Below the pieces are notes generated by a model, which did not search any database, was not told where the DNA came from, and saw nothing but the letters and a program-made list of their open reading frames with translations. Below are positions 54,309 to 63,406 of a stretch of 64,000 nt of DNA, piece after piece. Source of the stretch: Methylobacterium sp. SyP6R (GTDB lineage: Bacteria > Pseudomonadota > Alphaproteobacteria > Rhizobiales > Beijerinckiaceae). The DNA is taken from the NCBI RefSeq assembly GCF_019216885.1, contig NZ_JAAQRC020000003.1:124001-188000 (forward strand). Direction: 5' to 3'. The stretch's first letter is position 1; every line of letters begins with the position of its first letter. A program made the position numbers and the translations under genes.

Positions 54309-54702
54309 TCACCCCGCAAGTTCAAACACGAGGCGGTAGCCCTACCCGAAAGCATTTGTGGGTTGAAGATGCAGACTGCCGCTGAACTCGGGATACAGCC
54401 CTCCTGTGGCACCAGTAATGAGGCGTGCTGATGGAGACCCCCACGTAGATGTCGCCCCATAGGCTTGCCGGGTTCCGCTCCTACGAGCCCGGTCGCTTCG
54501 CCACCCACCGACTCTCCGTAAGGGGTTGGTTGCAGCGTCTAGCGCTGTGTCCAGGTTGATCCGGTTCCATACGCCTTCCTTATGCGATAATGAGGAAAAT
54601 TTGGAGAAGCAACGTAGACGCCATTCAGGATGTCGAAGCCGCCGCCAGCCCAGCGCCAAGCGACCGGGCCAGGGGCAAGGCCATACAGCCTCGAGGCCAG
54701 AG
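54309..54702. other. Gene-free stretch
   Basis: Nearly 400 bp between the MITE-like unit and the stop of the PQQ-type dehydrogenase gene. I see no gene, repeat or terminator in it. Confidence 0.45.
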
Positions 54703-56049
54703 TCAGGCCCCGGTCACACGCCAGACCACGTTGCCGACGTCGTCAGCCATCAGCAGCGACTTATCGGGACCGAGCGTGACGCCAACCGGCCTGCCATAGG
54801 AAACACTCTCGTCCGGGGCCAGAAAGCCGGACAGGATGTCGCGAGCCGGGCCGCAAGGGCGTCCGTTCTCGAACGGCACGAAGACCAACTTGTAGCCGCT
54901 CAATGTGCTCCGGTTCCAAGAGCCATGCTGCCCGATCGCCATACCATCCGGGAAGCCGGGCAGCGTTCCTGCCGGTACCCAGCAAAGTCCCAGTGATGCG
55001 GTATGGCCGCCCAGCGCATAGTCCGGTGTGATCGCGCGGGCGACAGCGGCGGCGTCCTGCGGCACGCGGTCATCGACCGTCTGCCCCCAATACGAGTACG
55101 GCCAGCCATAGAACCCGCCATCCTGCACGGACGTGAGATAATCCGGCGGCGTCTCATCGCCCAACCCGTCGCGCTCGTTGACCACCGTCCATAACACGTC
55201 CGTGTTCGGTTCCCAGGCGAGGCCGACGGGATTGCGCAGTCCCGAGGCGAAGATGCGGCTTGTGCCGTTGGCGAGGTCGAGTTCGTAGACGGCCGCGCGG
55301 CCCTCTTCGACCGCCATGCCATCGTCGCCGATGTTGCTCAGCGAGCCGACGCCGGCATACAGCTTCGTCCCGTCCGCGCTGACCAGCAAGCTGCGTGTCC
55401 AATGGCCGCCCGGCTTGAAGTCGACCAGCTTGCGGCCCGGCCCGGCGATCGTGGTAGTGCCCTCGGCGTAGGGAAATACGACAATGCCGTCGGTGTTGCC
55501 GACGTAGAACTTGTCCTCCACGAGGGCCATGCCGAACGGCTGGCTGAGGCCCGTGAGGAACGGCTCGCACGTCTCCGCCACACCGTCACCATCCGTGTCG
55601 CGCAGCAGCGTGATGCGGTTTGCACTCACCCCCGCGGCGCGGGCCCGCTTCATGGTCGCGGTCATGGCGTGGTCGAATAGATGTCGCATGACCTTGCGCG
55701 GCTCGCCGGACGATTCGGCGACCACCACATCCCCGTTCGGGAGCACATGAAGCCAGCGTGGATGGTCCAGCCCGGTGGCGAAGGCATTGACCTTCAGGCC
55801 GGGAGCAGCGACCGGAAGCTGCCCCGGTGACCACCCGCGTGCTGAGGGCATCTTCAGCGTCATGATCCGGCCCTGCGGCTTCGCGGTCGGAATGGTGGGC
55901 GCGCTGCCCCAGGCAGGTTCGTAGCTGCCATCGCGAAATCGCCGCAGCCTGGACGCGGCTCCACCGATCAACGAAACGCCTTGTGCAAATGCATTCGACA
56001 AGCTCAACGACCCTCTCCCAACGATTGTCGCCTGATCGGCTGAAGGCAC
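54703..56049 (-). CDS. PQQ-type soluble sugar dehydrogenase (sorbosone dehydrogenase family)
   Basis: A 448-residue six-bladed beta-propeller enzyme of the sorbosone/soluble aldose dehydrogenase family, expected to oxidise a sugar or aldehyde using PQQ. Visible signatures are LKVNAFATGLDHPRWLHVLP, a Ca-binding-like DTDGDGVAETCEPFLTGLSQ, PFGMALVEDKFYVGNTDGIV, HWTRSLLVSADGTKLYAGVG, IFASGLRNPVGLAWEPNTDV and the C-terminal MADDVGNVVWRVTG. Most relatives are periplasmic. Here the N-terminus has only a weak hydrophobic stretch (FAQGVSLIGGAASRLRR), so export is uncertain or the true start lies elsewhere. It stands alone between gene-free stretches. Methylotrophs make PQQ, which fits. Confidence 0.85.
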   Translation of the reverse strand: MPSADQATIVGRGSLSLSNAFAQGVSLIGGAASRLRRFRDGSYEPAWGSAPTIPTAKPQGRIMTLKMPSARGWSPGQLPVAAPGLKVNAFATGLDHPRWLHVLPNGDVVVAESSGEPRKVMRHLFDHAMTATMKRARAAGVSANRITLLRDTDGDGVAETCEPFLTGLSQPFGMALVEDKFYVGNTDGIVVFPYAEGTTTIAGPGRKLVDFKPGGHWTRSLLVSADGTKLYAGVGSLSNIGDDGMAVEEGRAAVYELDLANGTSRIFASGLRNPVGLAWEPNTDVLWTVVNERDGLGDETPPDYLTSVQDGGFYGWPYSYWGQTVDDRVPQDAAAVARAITPDYALGGHTASLGLCWVPAGTLPGFPDGMAIGQHGSWNRSTLSGYKLVFVPFENGRPCGPARDILSGFLAPDESVSYGRPVGVTLGPDKSLLMADDVGNVVWRVTGA

Positions 56050-56678
56050 CCGGGCTGGGTACGGCCGCCGAAAACCGGTGCTAGACGTGCGCCGCCGAGG
56101 AAGCGGAACTACGCCAGCGGCACGACCGTGGTTCCAGGGTCATGGTCTGCATCGCCATTGCAAGGGCCTGATCGATACCGCGTATGTTCAAGCCGACCAC
56201 AGGCGGACGAACGCGGCAGGGTTGACGGCGCACGCATGACAGGTAGCGCCCTCACCCCGCGTGGGGGAGGTCGCCCAGTGCTGACGCGCTAGGAGCGTCA
56301 TACAGCGCGTTCGAGGGGCGTCCTGCTGTCGGCATGCTCCCTCGCTGTCCCGCCGGTCCTCGGGCATCCTGAGCCCAGCACGACAGCTGCAGCTATTTGG
56401 GGCAGCTCTGCGAGGAGCGAGCCTCGTGAGCCCAGCCGGATATGACCCCTTGCAGACTTTCCGTCCTGCTGGCTGATACGTCCGCTTGGTAGGACGAAAC
56501 GGACCTTTATGCAGCGGTCACCACATCAGCAGGTTCGAGTACATAAACGACCAAAGAAGACGCGAAGGGAAGCCCGCGATCAGGACGAAGCCATTGCAGC
56601 GACTCGGACAACGCCGTCAAGTCGGGATCCCGTCTCGGAAACCGTCTTACCACTCAAAATCGGATCACGCCTTTGACT
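56050..56678. other. Gene-free stretch
   Basis: About 630 bp between the start of the PQQ-type dehydrogenase and the stop of the flavoprotein gene. A plus-strand frame at 56486-56722 has no recognisable content. No clear promoter motif is seen. Confidence 0.45.
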
Positions 56679-58397
56679 TCACGCCCCAGCCAAGTGGCGG
56701 GCAGCGAGCCAACCGAAGGTGAGAGCAGGTCCCAGCGTGATGCCGGGTCCCGGGTATGTCCCGCCCATGACCGAGTTCATGTCGTTGCCGGCGGCGTAGA
56801 GGCCGGGGATTGGTTCGCCGCTGCGGTTGAGCACGCGGGCATGCTCGTCGGTCACTATCCCGCCGGCGGTGCCGATGTCGCCAGGATAGACCCGCACGGC
56901 GTAGAACGGCGCCGTCTTGACCGTGCCGAGGCAGGGATTGCCGTCCTTGATCGTCGGGTCGCCGAGGTAGCGGTTGTAGGCGTCGCCGCCCTTGCCGAAC
57001 GCCGCGTCGCGTCCCTCCCGCGCGCCCTGGTTGAACGACGCGACGGTCTCGGCGAGGACGCCGCCGTCGAGGCCGAGCTGGCACGCGAGGTCGTCGAGGT
57101 TACGGCCCTCGACGAGGTAGCCGGCCTTCACGAGCTTGCGGAACGGGCGCCCGCCGGGGAGCACGAGGCCGAGGCCCCAGCGTCGGAGGAAGGCCGCGTC
57201 GCAGATCAGGTAGGCCGGGATGCTCGGCACGCTCCGGTGGCTCTCATGCATCGCGAGGCCGAACTCGTGGTAGGAGGTCGACTCGTTGACGAAGCGCCGG
57301 GCCGCGCCGTTGACCGCGATCAATCCCGGCTTCGCCCGCTCCCAGACGAGATGGGGATAGCGCAAAACCGTGCCGTCGGGCTTGGTGAGGATCGAGATCG
57401 GCGCGTGGAAGACGTTGGCGGCGTTCTCGCCCCGCACGACCGCCCCGGCCGCCTCCCCGAGCCGCAATCCGTCGCCGGTATTGCTGGCCGGCGCCATCGA
57501 CCAGGGGCCGGTCGGGTGGGGCAGAAGGGCGTCGCGGCGCTCCGGGTCGTGCGGGAAGCCGCCGGTGGCGAGTACGACGCCGCGCCGGGCGCGGATCGCG
57601 ACCTCGCGTCCCTCGCTGGCGACCACGAGGCCGACGACGCGCCCCTCCTCGACGAGGAGGCGCCGCGCCGGGCTGTCGAGCCAGACCGGAATCCGGCGGT
57701 CGAGGACGCTTTTGTAAAGCCGCGCCGCCAGCGCGTTGCCGAGGACGAGGCGGGTGCCGCGGTGGTGGCGCAGCCGGTCGGCGGCGTAGCGGGCGACGAG
57801 CCTCATCCCGTGCTTCCACGAGGCGAGCGAGCGGGTCACGCCGAGGAGGTGGTAGACATCCGTCATCGTCACCATCATGCCGCCGAGCACCGTGAATTCG
57901 GGGAGCGGGTCGCGCAGGTTAGCGAAATGCGGTCCGAGCTGCCGTCCGTCGAAGGCGAGCGGATCCATTGCGCGCCCGCCGAGCGAGGCGCCCTCGGTGT
58001 CGGGATAGTAGTCGGGCGAATAGGTCCGCGCCGCGAGCCGCAGTTCGGTGTGCCGTTCGAGGTAGTCGAGCATCCGCGGCCCGGCCTCGAGATAGGCGAG
58101 CTTCATCGCGTCGCTCGACCAGTTGCCGACGATGCGGTCGAGGTAGAGCTTCGCCCGCTCCAGCGTGTCGGGATGGCCGGCCGCCGTGCCGCGGTCGGTG
58201 TTCGGGATCCAGACCGCGCCGCCCGAGACGGCGGTGGAGCCGCCGACCCGGTCGGTCTTCTCGACGATGATCGCCGCAAGCCCCTCGATCGAGGCGGTGA
58301 GCGCGGCGCTCATGCCGCCGGCGCCGGCGCCGACGCAGATCACGTCCGTCTCGAGGTCGAAGGTCGCCGGAAGGGCGCCGGCTGCCGGCCCGCTCAC
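56679..58397 (-). CDS. FAD-dependent dehydrogenase (3-ketosteroid dehydrogenase / fumarate-reductase flavoprotein type)
   Basis: A 572-residue flavoprotein. The ADP-binding motif is FDLETDVICVGAGAGGMSAA, followed by IIVEKTDRVGGSTAVSGGAV (residues about 15-60). The middle has RRGVVLATGGFPHDPERRDA. The end has VYPGDIGTAGGIVTDEHARV and GLYAAGNDMNSVMGGTYPGP, then GITLGPALTFGWLAARHLAG, the classic C-terminus of 3-ketosteroid-delta1-dehydrogenase and 3-oxo-delta4 homologues. The GTG at 58397 overlaps the TGA of the SDR gene. It would introduce or reduce a C=C next to a carbonyl formed by the SDRs. It is the last gene of the leftward operon. Confidence 0.86.
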   Translation of the reverse strand: MSGPAAGALPATFDLETDVICVGAGAGGMSAALTASIEGLAAIIVEKTDRVGGSTAVSGGAVWIPNTDRGTAAGHPDTLERAKLYLDRIVGNWSSDAMKLAYLEAGPRMLDYLERHTELRLAARTYSPDYYPDTEGASLGGRAMDPLAFDGRQLGPHFANLRDPLPEFTVLGGMMVTMTDVYHLLGVTRSLASWKHGMRLVARYAADRLRHHRGTRLVLGNALAARLYKSVLDRRIPVWLDSPARRLLVEEGRVVGLVVASEGREVAIRARRGVVLATGGFPHDPERRDALLPHPTGPWSMAPASNTGDGLRLGEAAGAVVRGENAANVFHAPISILTKPDGTVLRYPHLVWERAKPGLIAVNGAARRFVNESTSYHEFGLAMHESHRSVPSIPAYLICDAAFLRRWGLGLVLPGGRPFRKLVKAGYLVEGRNLDDLACQLGLDGGVLAETVASFNQGAREGRDAAFGKGGDAYNRYLGDPTIKDGNPCLGTVKTAPFYAVRVYPGDIGTAGGIVTDEHARVLNRSGEPIPGLYAAGNDMNSVMGGTYPGPGITLGPALTFGWLAARHLAGA

Positions 58398-59164
58398 AGC
58401 GCGTCGCCCCGGCGCGAGTAGTTGGTAACGCTCCAGCCGCCGTCGATCGCCAGCACGTGGCCGTTGATGTAGGCGGCTTCCTCCGAGCACAGGAAGTGGA
58501 TCGCGTTCGCGACGTCCTCCGGCCGGCCGAGGCGCGGGAAGGGGATCGGGTCGATATTGAGCGCCTGGAAGCGCGCATCCGTGTCGATGCGCTCGCGGGT
58601 GAGCGCCGTCTCGATCACCCCGGGGGCGACCGCGTTCACCCGGATCCCCTTCGGTCCGTAATCGGCCGCCATCTGGTGGGTCAGCCCGACCACCGCCGCC
58701 TTGGTGGCCGCGTAGGGGGCGACCCGCGGGTGGCCGAACAGCCCGAACACGGAGGCGAGGTTGACGATCACTCCCCGGCCCGGTGCCAGGTGCGGCAGGG
58801 CCTCGCGCGAGAAGCGGAACAGCGCGCGCAGGTTGATGTCGATATAGCGGTCCCATTCCGCGTCGCTGGTCTGGTCTGCCGCCTTGGCGTTGCCGATGCC
58901 GGCATTGTTCACCAGCCAGTCGAGGCGCCCGAAGGCCCGCAGCGCCTCGGAGATGGCGGCGGCCGGTGCGTCGTCGGCTGTGACGTCCTTGACGAGGAGC
59001 GCGACAGCCTTGGAATCGCCGGCGAGACGCCGGGTATCGGCGAGACCGGCCTCGTTGAGGTCGAGGGCGAGGACGCGGGCCCCGGCGCGCACGAAGCGCA
59101 GGGTCGTGGCGCGGCCGATCCCCGAGCCGGCACCGGTGACGAGGGCGACGAAAGGTTCGGTCAT
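58394..59164 (-). CDS. Short-chain dehydrogenase/reductase (SDR)
   Basis: A 256-residue classical SDR. The cofactor motif TGxxxGxG is at residues about 11-18 (VALVTGAGSGIGRATTLRFV), with an Asp (ALDLNEAG) after strand 2 suggesting NAD(H). NNAGIGNAKAADQTSDAE is the NNAG motif. The catalytic Ser is in VIVNLASVFGLFG and YxxxK is in APYAATKAAVVGLTHQMA. The NAVAPGVIETAL and IDGGWSVTNYSRRGD segments match the substrate-loop and C-terminal parts. It lies 20 bp downstream of the second SDR and overlaps the flavoprotein gene. Confidence 0.92.
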   Translation of the reverse strand: MTEPFVALVTGAGSGIGRATTLRFVRAGARVLALDLNEAGLADTRRLAGDSKAVALLVKDVTADDAPAAAISEALRAFGRLDWLVNNAGIGNAKAADQTSDAEWDRYIDINLRALFRFSREALPHLAPGRGVIVNLASVFGLFGHPRVAPYAATKAAVVGLTHQMAADYGPKGIRVNAVAPGVIETALTRERIDTDARFQALNIDPIPFPRLGRPEDVANAIHFLCSEEAAYINGHVLAIDGGWSVTNYSRRGDAL

Positions 59165-59184
59165 GAGACGGCTCCCGGAGCGGA

Positions 59185-59916
59185 TCAGACGGCGGTGCCG
59201 CCGAGCGACTTGCCGCCGTCGACGAACAGGACTTGGCCGGTGATGAAGTCGGTGCGGGGCGAGACCAGGAAGGACACGGCGTTGGCGACATCCTCGGGCC
59301 GGCCGGCCCGGCCGGTCGGCTGCAGGGCGAGCTGGGCGGCGATCCGCTCCGGCGTCATCTGCTGCAAGAGCGGCGTGTCGATGAGGCCGGGCGCCACCGC
59401 GTTGACCAGGATGCCGCGCCGGATCACCTCCATGGCGAGTGCCCGCGTGAGGCTGACCACGGCTCCCTTCGAGGCGACGTAGTCGACCTGGTTCAGCGCC
59501 CCGAGATAGGCCCGTGAGGCGATGGTGACGATCCGGGCGCCGGGCTCCATCCGGGTGAGCGCGGCCTTCGCGAGCAGGAACGGCGCGATCGTGTTGACCT
59601 CGTAGGCGCGTCGGAAATCATCGGCGGTCGTGGCCGCGATCGGCTTGTCGCGGAAGAGGCCGGCATTGTTGACGAGGGCCCGCAGCGGCGGAAGGTCGGC
59701 GATTAGCGCCGTCACCGCCGCCTCGTCGGTCACGTCGAGGAGCCGCGCCTCGGCCGAGCGGTCCTGCGCCCGCAGCGCGCCCGCCACCGTCTCGGCGCGG
59801 GCGGCTTCGAGGTCGGCCACCACGACGTGGAAGCCGTCCTCGGCCAGGCGCTCCGCGATGGCGCGCCCGATGCCGCTGCCGGCCCCGGTGACGAGGACAT
59901 AGGGTTTGTCGATCAT
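59185..59916 (-). CDS. Short-chain dehydrogenase/reductase (SDR)
   Basis: A 243-residue classical SDR with YVLVTGAGSGIGRAIAERLA (TGxxxGxG), VVVADLEAARAETVAG (acidic residue after strand 2), ALVNNAGLFRDKPIAATTAD, IVTIASRAYLGALNQVDYVA (Ser) and YVASKGAVVSLTRALAMEVI (YxxxK). The end is TGQVLFVDGGKSLGG. The ATG at 59916 is chosen because the longer frame up to 60021 overlaps the livF end and has no motif. The two SDRs are clearly different (not a duplication), so they may act on two hydroxyls or opposite stereochemistry of the same pathway. Confidence 0.92.
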   Translation of the reverse strand: MIDKPYVLVTGAGSGIGRAIAERLAEDGFHVVVADLEAARAETVAGALRAQDRSAEARLLDVTDEAAVTALIADLPPLRALVNNAGLFRDKPIAATTADDFRRAYEVNTIAPFLLAKAALTRMEPGARIVTIASRAYLGALNQVDYVASKGAVVSLTRALAMEVIRRGILVNAVAPGLIDTPLLQQMTPERIAAQLALQPTGRAGRPEDVANAVSFLVSPRTDFITGQVLFVDGGKSLGGTAV

Positions 59917-59935
59917 GATTGATCTCCGGGGCAGG

Positions 59936-60644
<709 letters not shown>

Positions 60645-60652
<8 letters not shown>

Positions 60653-61442
60653 GCGCTGCCTCCGCGTGAGCGGTCTCGCTCGGCTGCTTGGTGCCGAGAT
60701 AGGCCTCGATCACCCGCGGATCGCCGCGCACCGCCTCGGGCGTGCCCTCGGCGATCTTCTCGCCGAAGCTCAGGACGGTGATCCGGTCGGAGATCGACAT
60801 GACGAGCTGCATCACGTGCTCCACCAGCAGGACGGTGATGCCGCGCTCACGGTTCAGGTCGGTCAGGATCGCGTCGAGGCGCTCGATCTCGCGCGAGCGC
60901 AGGCCCGCGGCCGGCTCATCGAGGAGCAGCAGCGTCGGCGACAAAGCCAGGGCGCGGGCGACCTCGAGCAGCTTCTGGCGCCCGAAATCGAGGCCGTTCG
61001 CCTTGGTCTCGCGAAAGTCCTTCAGGCCGGTGCCCTCGAGGATCTCCTCCGCCCAGGCCCGGGTCTTGGGCGAGCGCGGCCGGAGGCGGTCGATCAGGCG
61101 GGTCTCGTGGCGCGAATAGGCGCCGAGCATCACGTTCTCGAGCACGGTCAGCTCGTTGAAGAGTTCGAGGTTCTGGAAGGTGCGGGCGATGCCGAGCCCC
61201 GCCATGGCGTGGGCCGACAGCCCGGTGACGTCGCGCCCGTCGAAGCGGATGCGTCCCTCCGTCGGTCGGTAGATCCGCGACACGCAGTTGAACACGGTCG
61301 ACTTGCCGGCGCCGTTCGGGCCGATCAGGGCGTGGATCGTGCCGCGCTTCACGGCCATCGACAGGCCGTTCACCGCCGTGAGGCCGCCGAAGCGCATCGT
61401 GACGGCGTCGAGGGTGAGGAGATCGTCCATCGTGGTGCTCAC
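60645..61442 (-). CDS. livG: Branched-chain amino acid-type ABC transporter ATPase, LivG
   Basis: A 265-residue LivG-type ATPase: LIGPNGAGKSTVFNCVSRIY (Walker A), GIARTFQNLELFNELTVLEN (LivG-typical RTFQN), LDFGRQKLLEVARALALSPT, then LLLLDEPAAGLRSREIERLD (Walker B) and VLLVEHVMQLVMSISDRITV. The GTG at 61442 overlaps the livM stop by 4 bp; an ATG at 61430 is an alternative start. The signature is FGRQK rather than LSGGQ, as is common for this subfamily. Confidence 0.92.
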
Positions 61443-62356
61443 CGCCGGCCGACGAGGGTGAAGACGCCGCGCGGCGCGTACATCATCACGAGGATCAGGA
61501 TGCCGCCGTAGATCATCTCCTGGTAGGACGGCACCTGCCGCAACAGCTCCGAGACCAGCCCGAACGCGACCGCGCCGCCGAGCGCCCCCGTCACCGAGCC
61601 GACGCCCCCGACCACGATCATCGTCAGGACCAGAATCGTGGTCTGGAAGCCGAGGCTGTCGGGGTGGATGAAGGTCGAGAAGGTGGTGAACAGGCCGCCC
61701 GCCGCCCCGGCCAGGAAGGCCGAGAGGGTGAAGGCCAGGAGCTTGGTGCGCCGCACATTGATGCCGACCGCCGCGGCCGCCACCTCGGATTCCCGTACCG
61801 CCCGGAAGGCGCGGCCGAGGCCAGAGGCGTGCAGGCCGGCAACGAGCGCCACGATCACCAGCGTCACCCCGGCGACGAGCGGGAAGGCGGCCTTGTCGGT
61901 GAGGATCGGGTGACCGAACACCTCAGCCGGCGGGATGGCGAGCCCGTTCGGCCCGCCCGTCACCGGGGTCCAGTTGAGGAAGACCCACTGCATCGCCTCG
62001 CCGAAAGCGAAGGTCGACAGCGCCAGGTAGATGTCGCGCATGCGCAAGGACAGAACCCCGATCGCGAGCCCACACAGGGCGGCCAGCAGGCCGCCGGCCG
62101 GGAGCGCGAGCCAGAACGGCAGGCCCAGCACCTTCGCGCTCAAGGCCGCCGTGTAGATGCCGATGCCGTAGAAGGCCGCGTGCGCGAGGGAGAACTGGCC
62201 GGCCTCGCCGATGACGATGTGCAGGCCGAGCGACAGGACCACAAAGACCAGGAGCAGGTTGCCGATATAGACGACGTAGCCCGTGGCGAGCGCCGGCAGC
62301 GCGAGGCTGAGCCCGATCAGGAGGACCGCGACGGCGGTCAGGGTGCGCGCGCTCAT
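61439..62356 (-). CDS. livM: Branched-chain amino acid-type ABC transporter permease, LivM
   Basis: A 305-residue integral membrane protein with about nine hydrophobic segments (for example LTAVAVLLIGLSLALPALAT, VGSVTGALGGAVAFGLVSEL). The family motifs GEAGQFSLAHAAFYGIGIYT (about residue 50) and FRAVRESEVAAAAVGINVRR (cytoplasmic loop, about 180) are clear. The ATG at 62356 overlaps the livH stop. It makes the channel with LivH. Confidence 0.93.
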   Translation of the reverse strand: MSARTLTAVAVLLIGLSLALPALATGYVVYIGNLLLVFVVLSLGLHIVIGEAGQFSLAHAAFYGIGIYTAALSAKVLGLPFWLALPAGGLLAALCGLAIGVLSLRMRDIYLALSTFAFGEAMQWVFLNWTPVTGGPNGLAIPPAEVFGHPILTDKAAFPLVAGVTLVIVALVAGLHASGLGRAFRAVRESEVAAAAVGINVRRTKLLAFTLSAFLAGAAGGLFTTFSTFIHPDSLGFQTTILVLTMIVVGGVGSVTGALGGAVAFGLVSELLRQVPSYQEMIYGGILILVMMYAPRGVFTLVGRR

Positions 62357-63255
62357 ACCTTCCTCACGCGGAGCCGGCCGCCGAACAGGCCCTGCGGCTT
62401 GAAGATCAGGACCAGCATGATGATGACGAACGGGGCGACAGTGATCGCCCGGGTGGAGACGAAGAGGCCGACGAGGTTCTCGGCGATGCCGATGATGAAG
62501 CCGCCGATCACCGCCCCTGGCAGGCTGGCGAAGCCGCCAACGATCGCCGCCGCGAAGGCGAGGGTAACGACGCCCCCCATCTCGGCGGTCATCAGGAGCT
62601 TCGGCGCGATCAGGATCGCGGCGATCGCCGAGATGCCGCCGGCGAAGATCCAGACCAGCCGCTCGGTGCGGCCGAGATGGATTCCGACGAGCTGCGCGGC
62701 GCGGCGGTTCATGCCGACGGCCCGCATCGCCCGCCCGGTGCGGGTCAGGTTGAAGATCGCGAAGAAGGCCGCCATCACCGCGAGCGCGGCGCCCAGGATC
62801 GCGAGGTCGAGGTAGCTCAAGGAGGCATGGCCCAGCGTGATCGAGCCCTCGGGCACCACGGAGGGGAACGAGCGCGGCGTGTCGCCGAAGCCGGTGGCGC
62901 GCACGAAGCCCTTGAGCACGTAGGACAGGCCCAGGGTCGCGATGACGAGGTTGACCGAGACGCCCCGCGCCGCGGCGACCCGGCGCAGCACGACGCGCTG
63001 GAACAGGCCGGCCGCAGCCGCGATGGCCACCACCATCGCGGGCGCCGCGATCCAGATCGGCAGCCCGACGAGCGCGATGAGGAAGAACGCCAGATAGGCC
63101 GCGGCCATGTAGAACTCGCCCTCGGCGAAGTTCGCCACGTCGGTCGTGCGGAACACGATCACCAGGGCGAGCGCCAGCAGGGCGTAGACCGAGCCGGTCA
63201 CGAGGCCGGAGGCGATGCCCTGCTGGAGGAACAGGAAGACGATCTCGGAATCCAT
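62353..63255 (-). CDS. livH: Branched-chain amino acid-type ABC transporter permease, LivH
   Basis: A 300-residue permease with about eight membrane segments. LivH signatures are SGLVTGSVYALLALALVIVF, then TTDVANFAEGEFYMAAAYLA near the N-terminus, TRTGRAMRAVGMNRRAAQLV in the cytoplasmic loop and GGFASLPGAVIGGFIIGIAE near the end. It is the first complete gene after the binding protein. About 150 bp separate the two and hold a REP-like hairpin, so the binding protein may be expressed at a higher level than the channel. Confidence 0.93.
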   Translation of the reverse strand: MDSEIVFLFLQQGIASGLVTGSVYALLALALVIVFRTTDVANFAEGEFYMAAAYLAFFLIALVGLPIWIAAPAMVVAIAAAAGLFQRVVLRRVAAARGVSVNLVIATLGLSYVLKGFVRATGFGDTPRSFPSVVPEGSITLGHASLSYLDLAILGAALAVMAAFFAIFNLTRTGRAMRAVGMNRRAAQLVGIHLGRTERLVWIFAGGISAIAAILIAPKLLMTAEMGGVVTLAFAAAIVGGFASLPGAVIGGFIIGIAENLVGLFVSTRAITVAPFVIIMLVLIFKPQGLFGGRLRVRKV

Positions 63256-63317
63256 GGCCTTCGGCAGCGTGACGGGGAGGTGGCGGGCTGTCCTTGCCCT
63301 GACGGTCTCGACATCCT

Positions 63318-63361
63318 CCTCGTCATTCCAGGCACCGCTTCGCGGCCCCGGAACGACGAGG
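63318..63361. repeat. REP-like hairpin between binding protein and livH
   Basis: CCTCGTCATTCC (63318-63329) pairs with GGAACGACGAGG (63350-63361) except at one position. Between them CCGC-TTCG-CGG can form an inner stem. Hairpins of this CGTCATTCC/GGAAxGACG type are common intergenic repeats in Rhizobiales. At this position it may protect the binding-protein message or attenuate downstream transcription. Confidence 0.65.
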
Positions 63362-63406
63362 TGAGCGTGAAAACCCGCACGGAGGATCAGACAGGACCCG
63401 GAGCGA

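Noticed and set aside
56673..58421. A 582-codon plus-strand frame over the flavoprotein gene
   Set aside because: It is antisense to a gene with a complete FAD motif and C-terminal signature; its composition is shadow-like.
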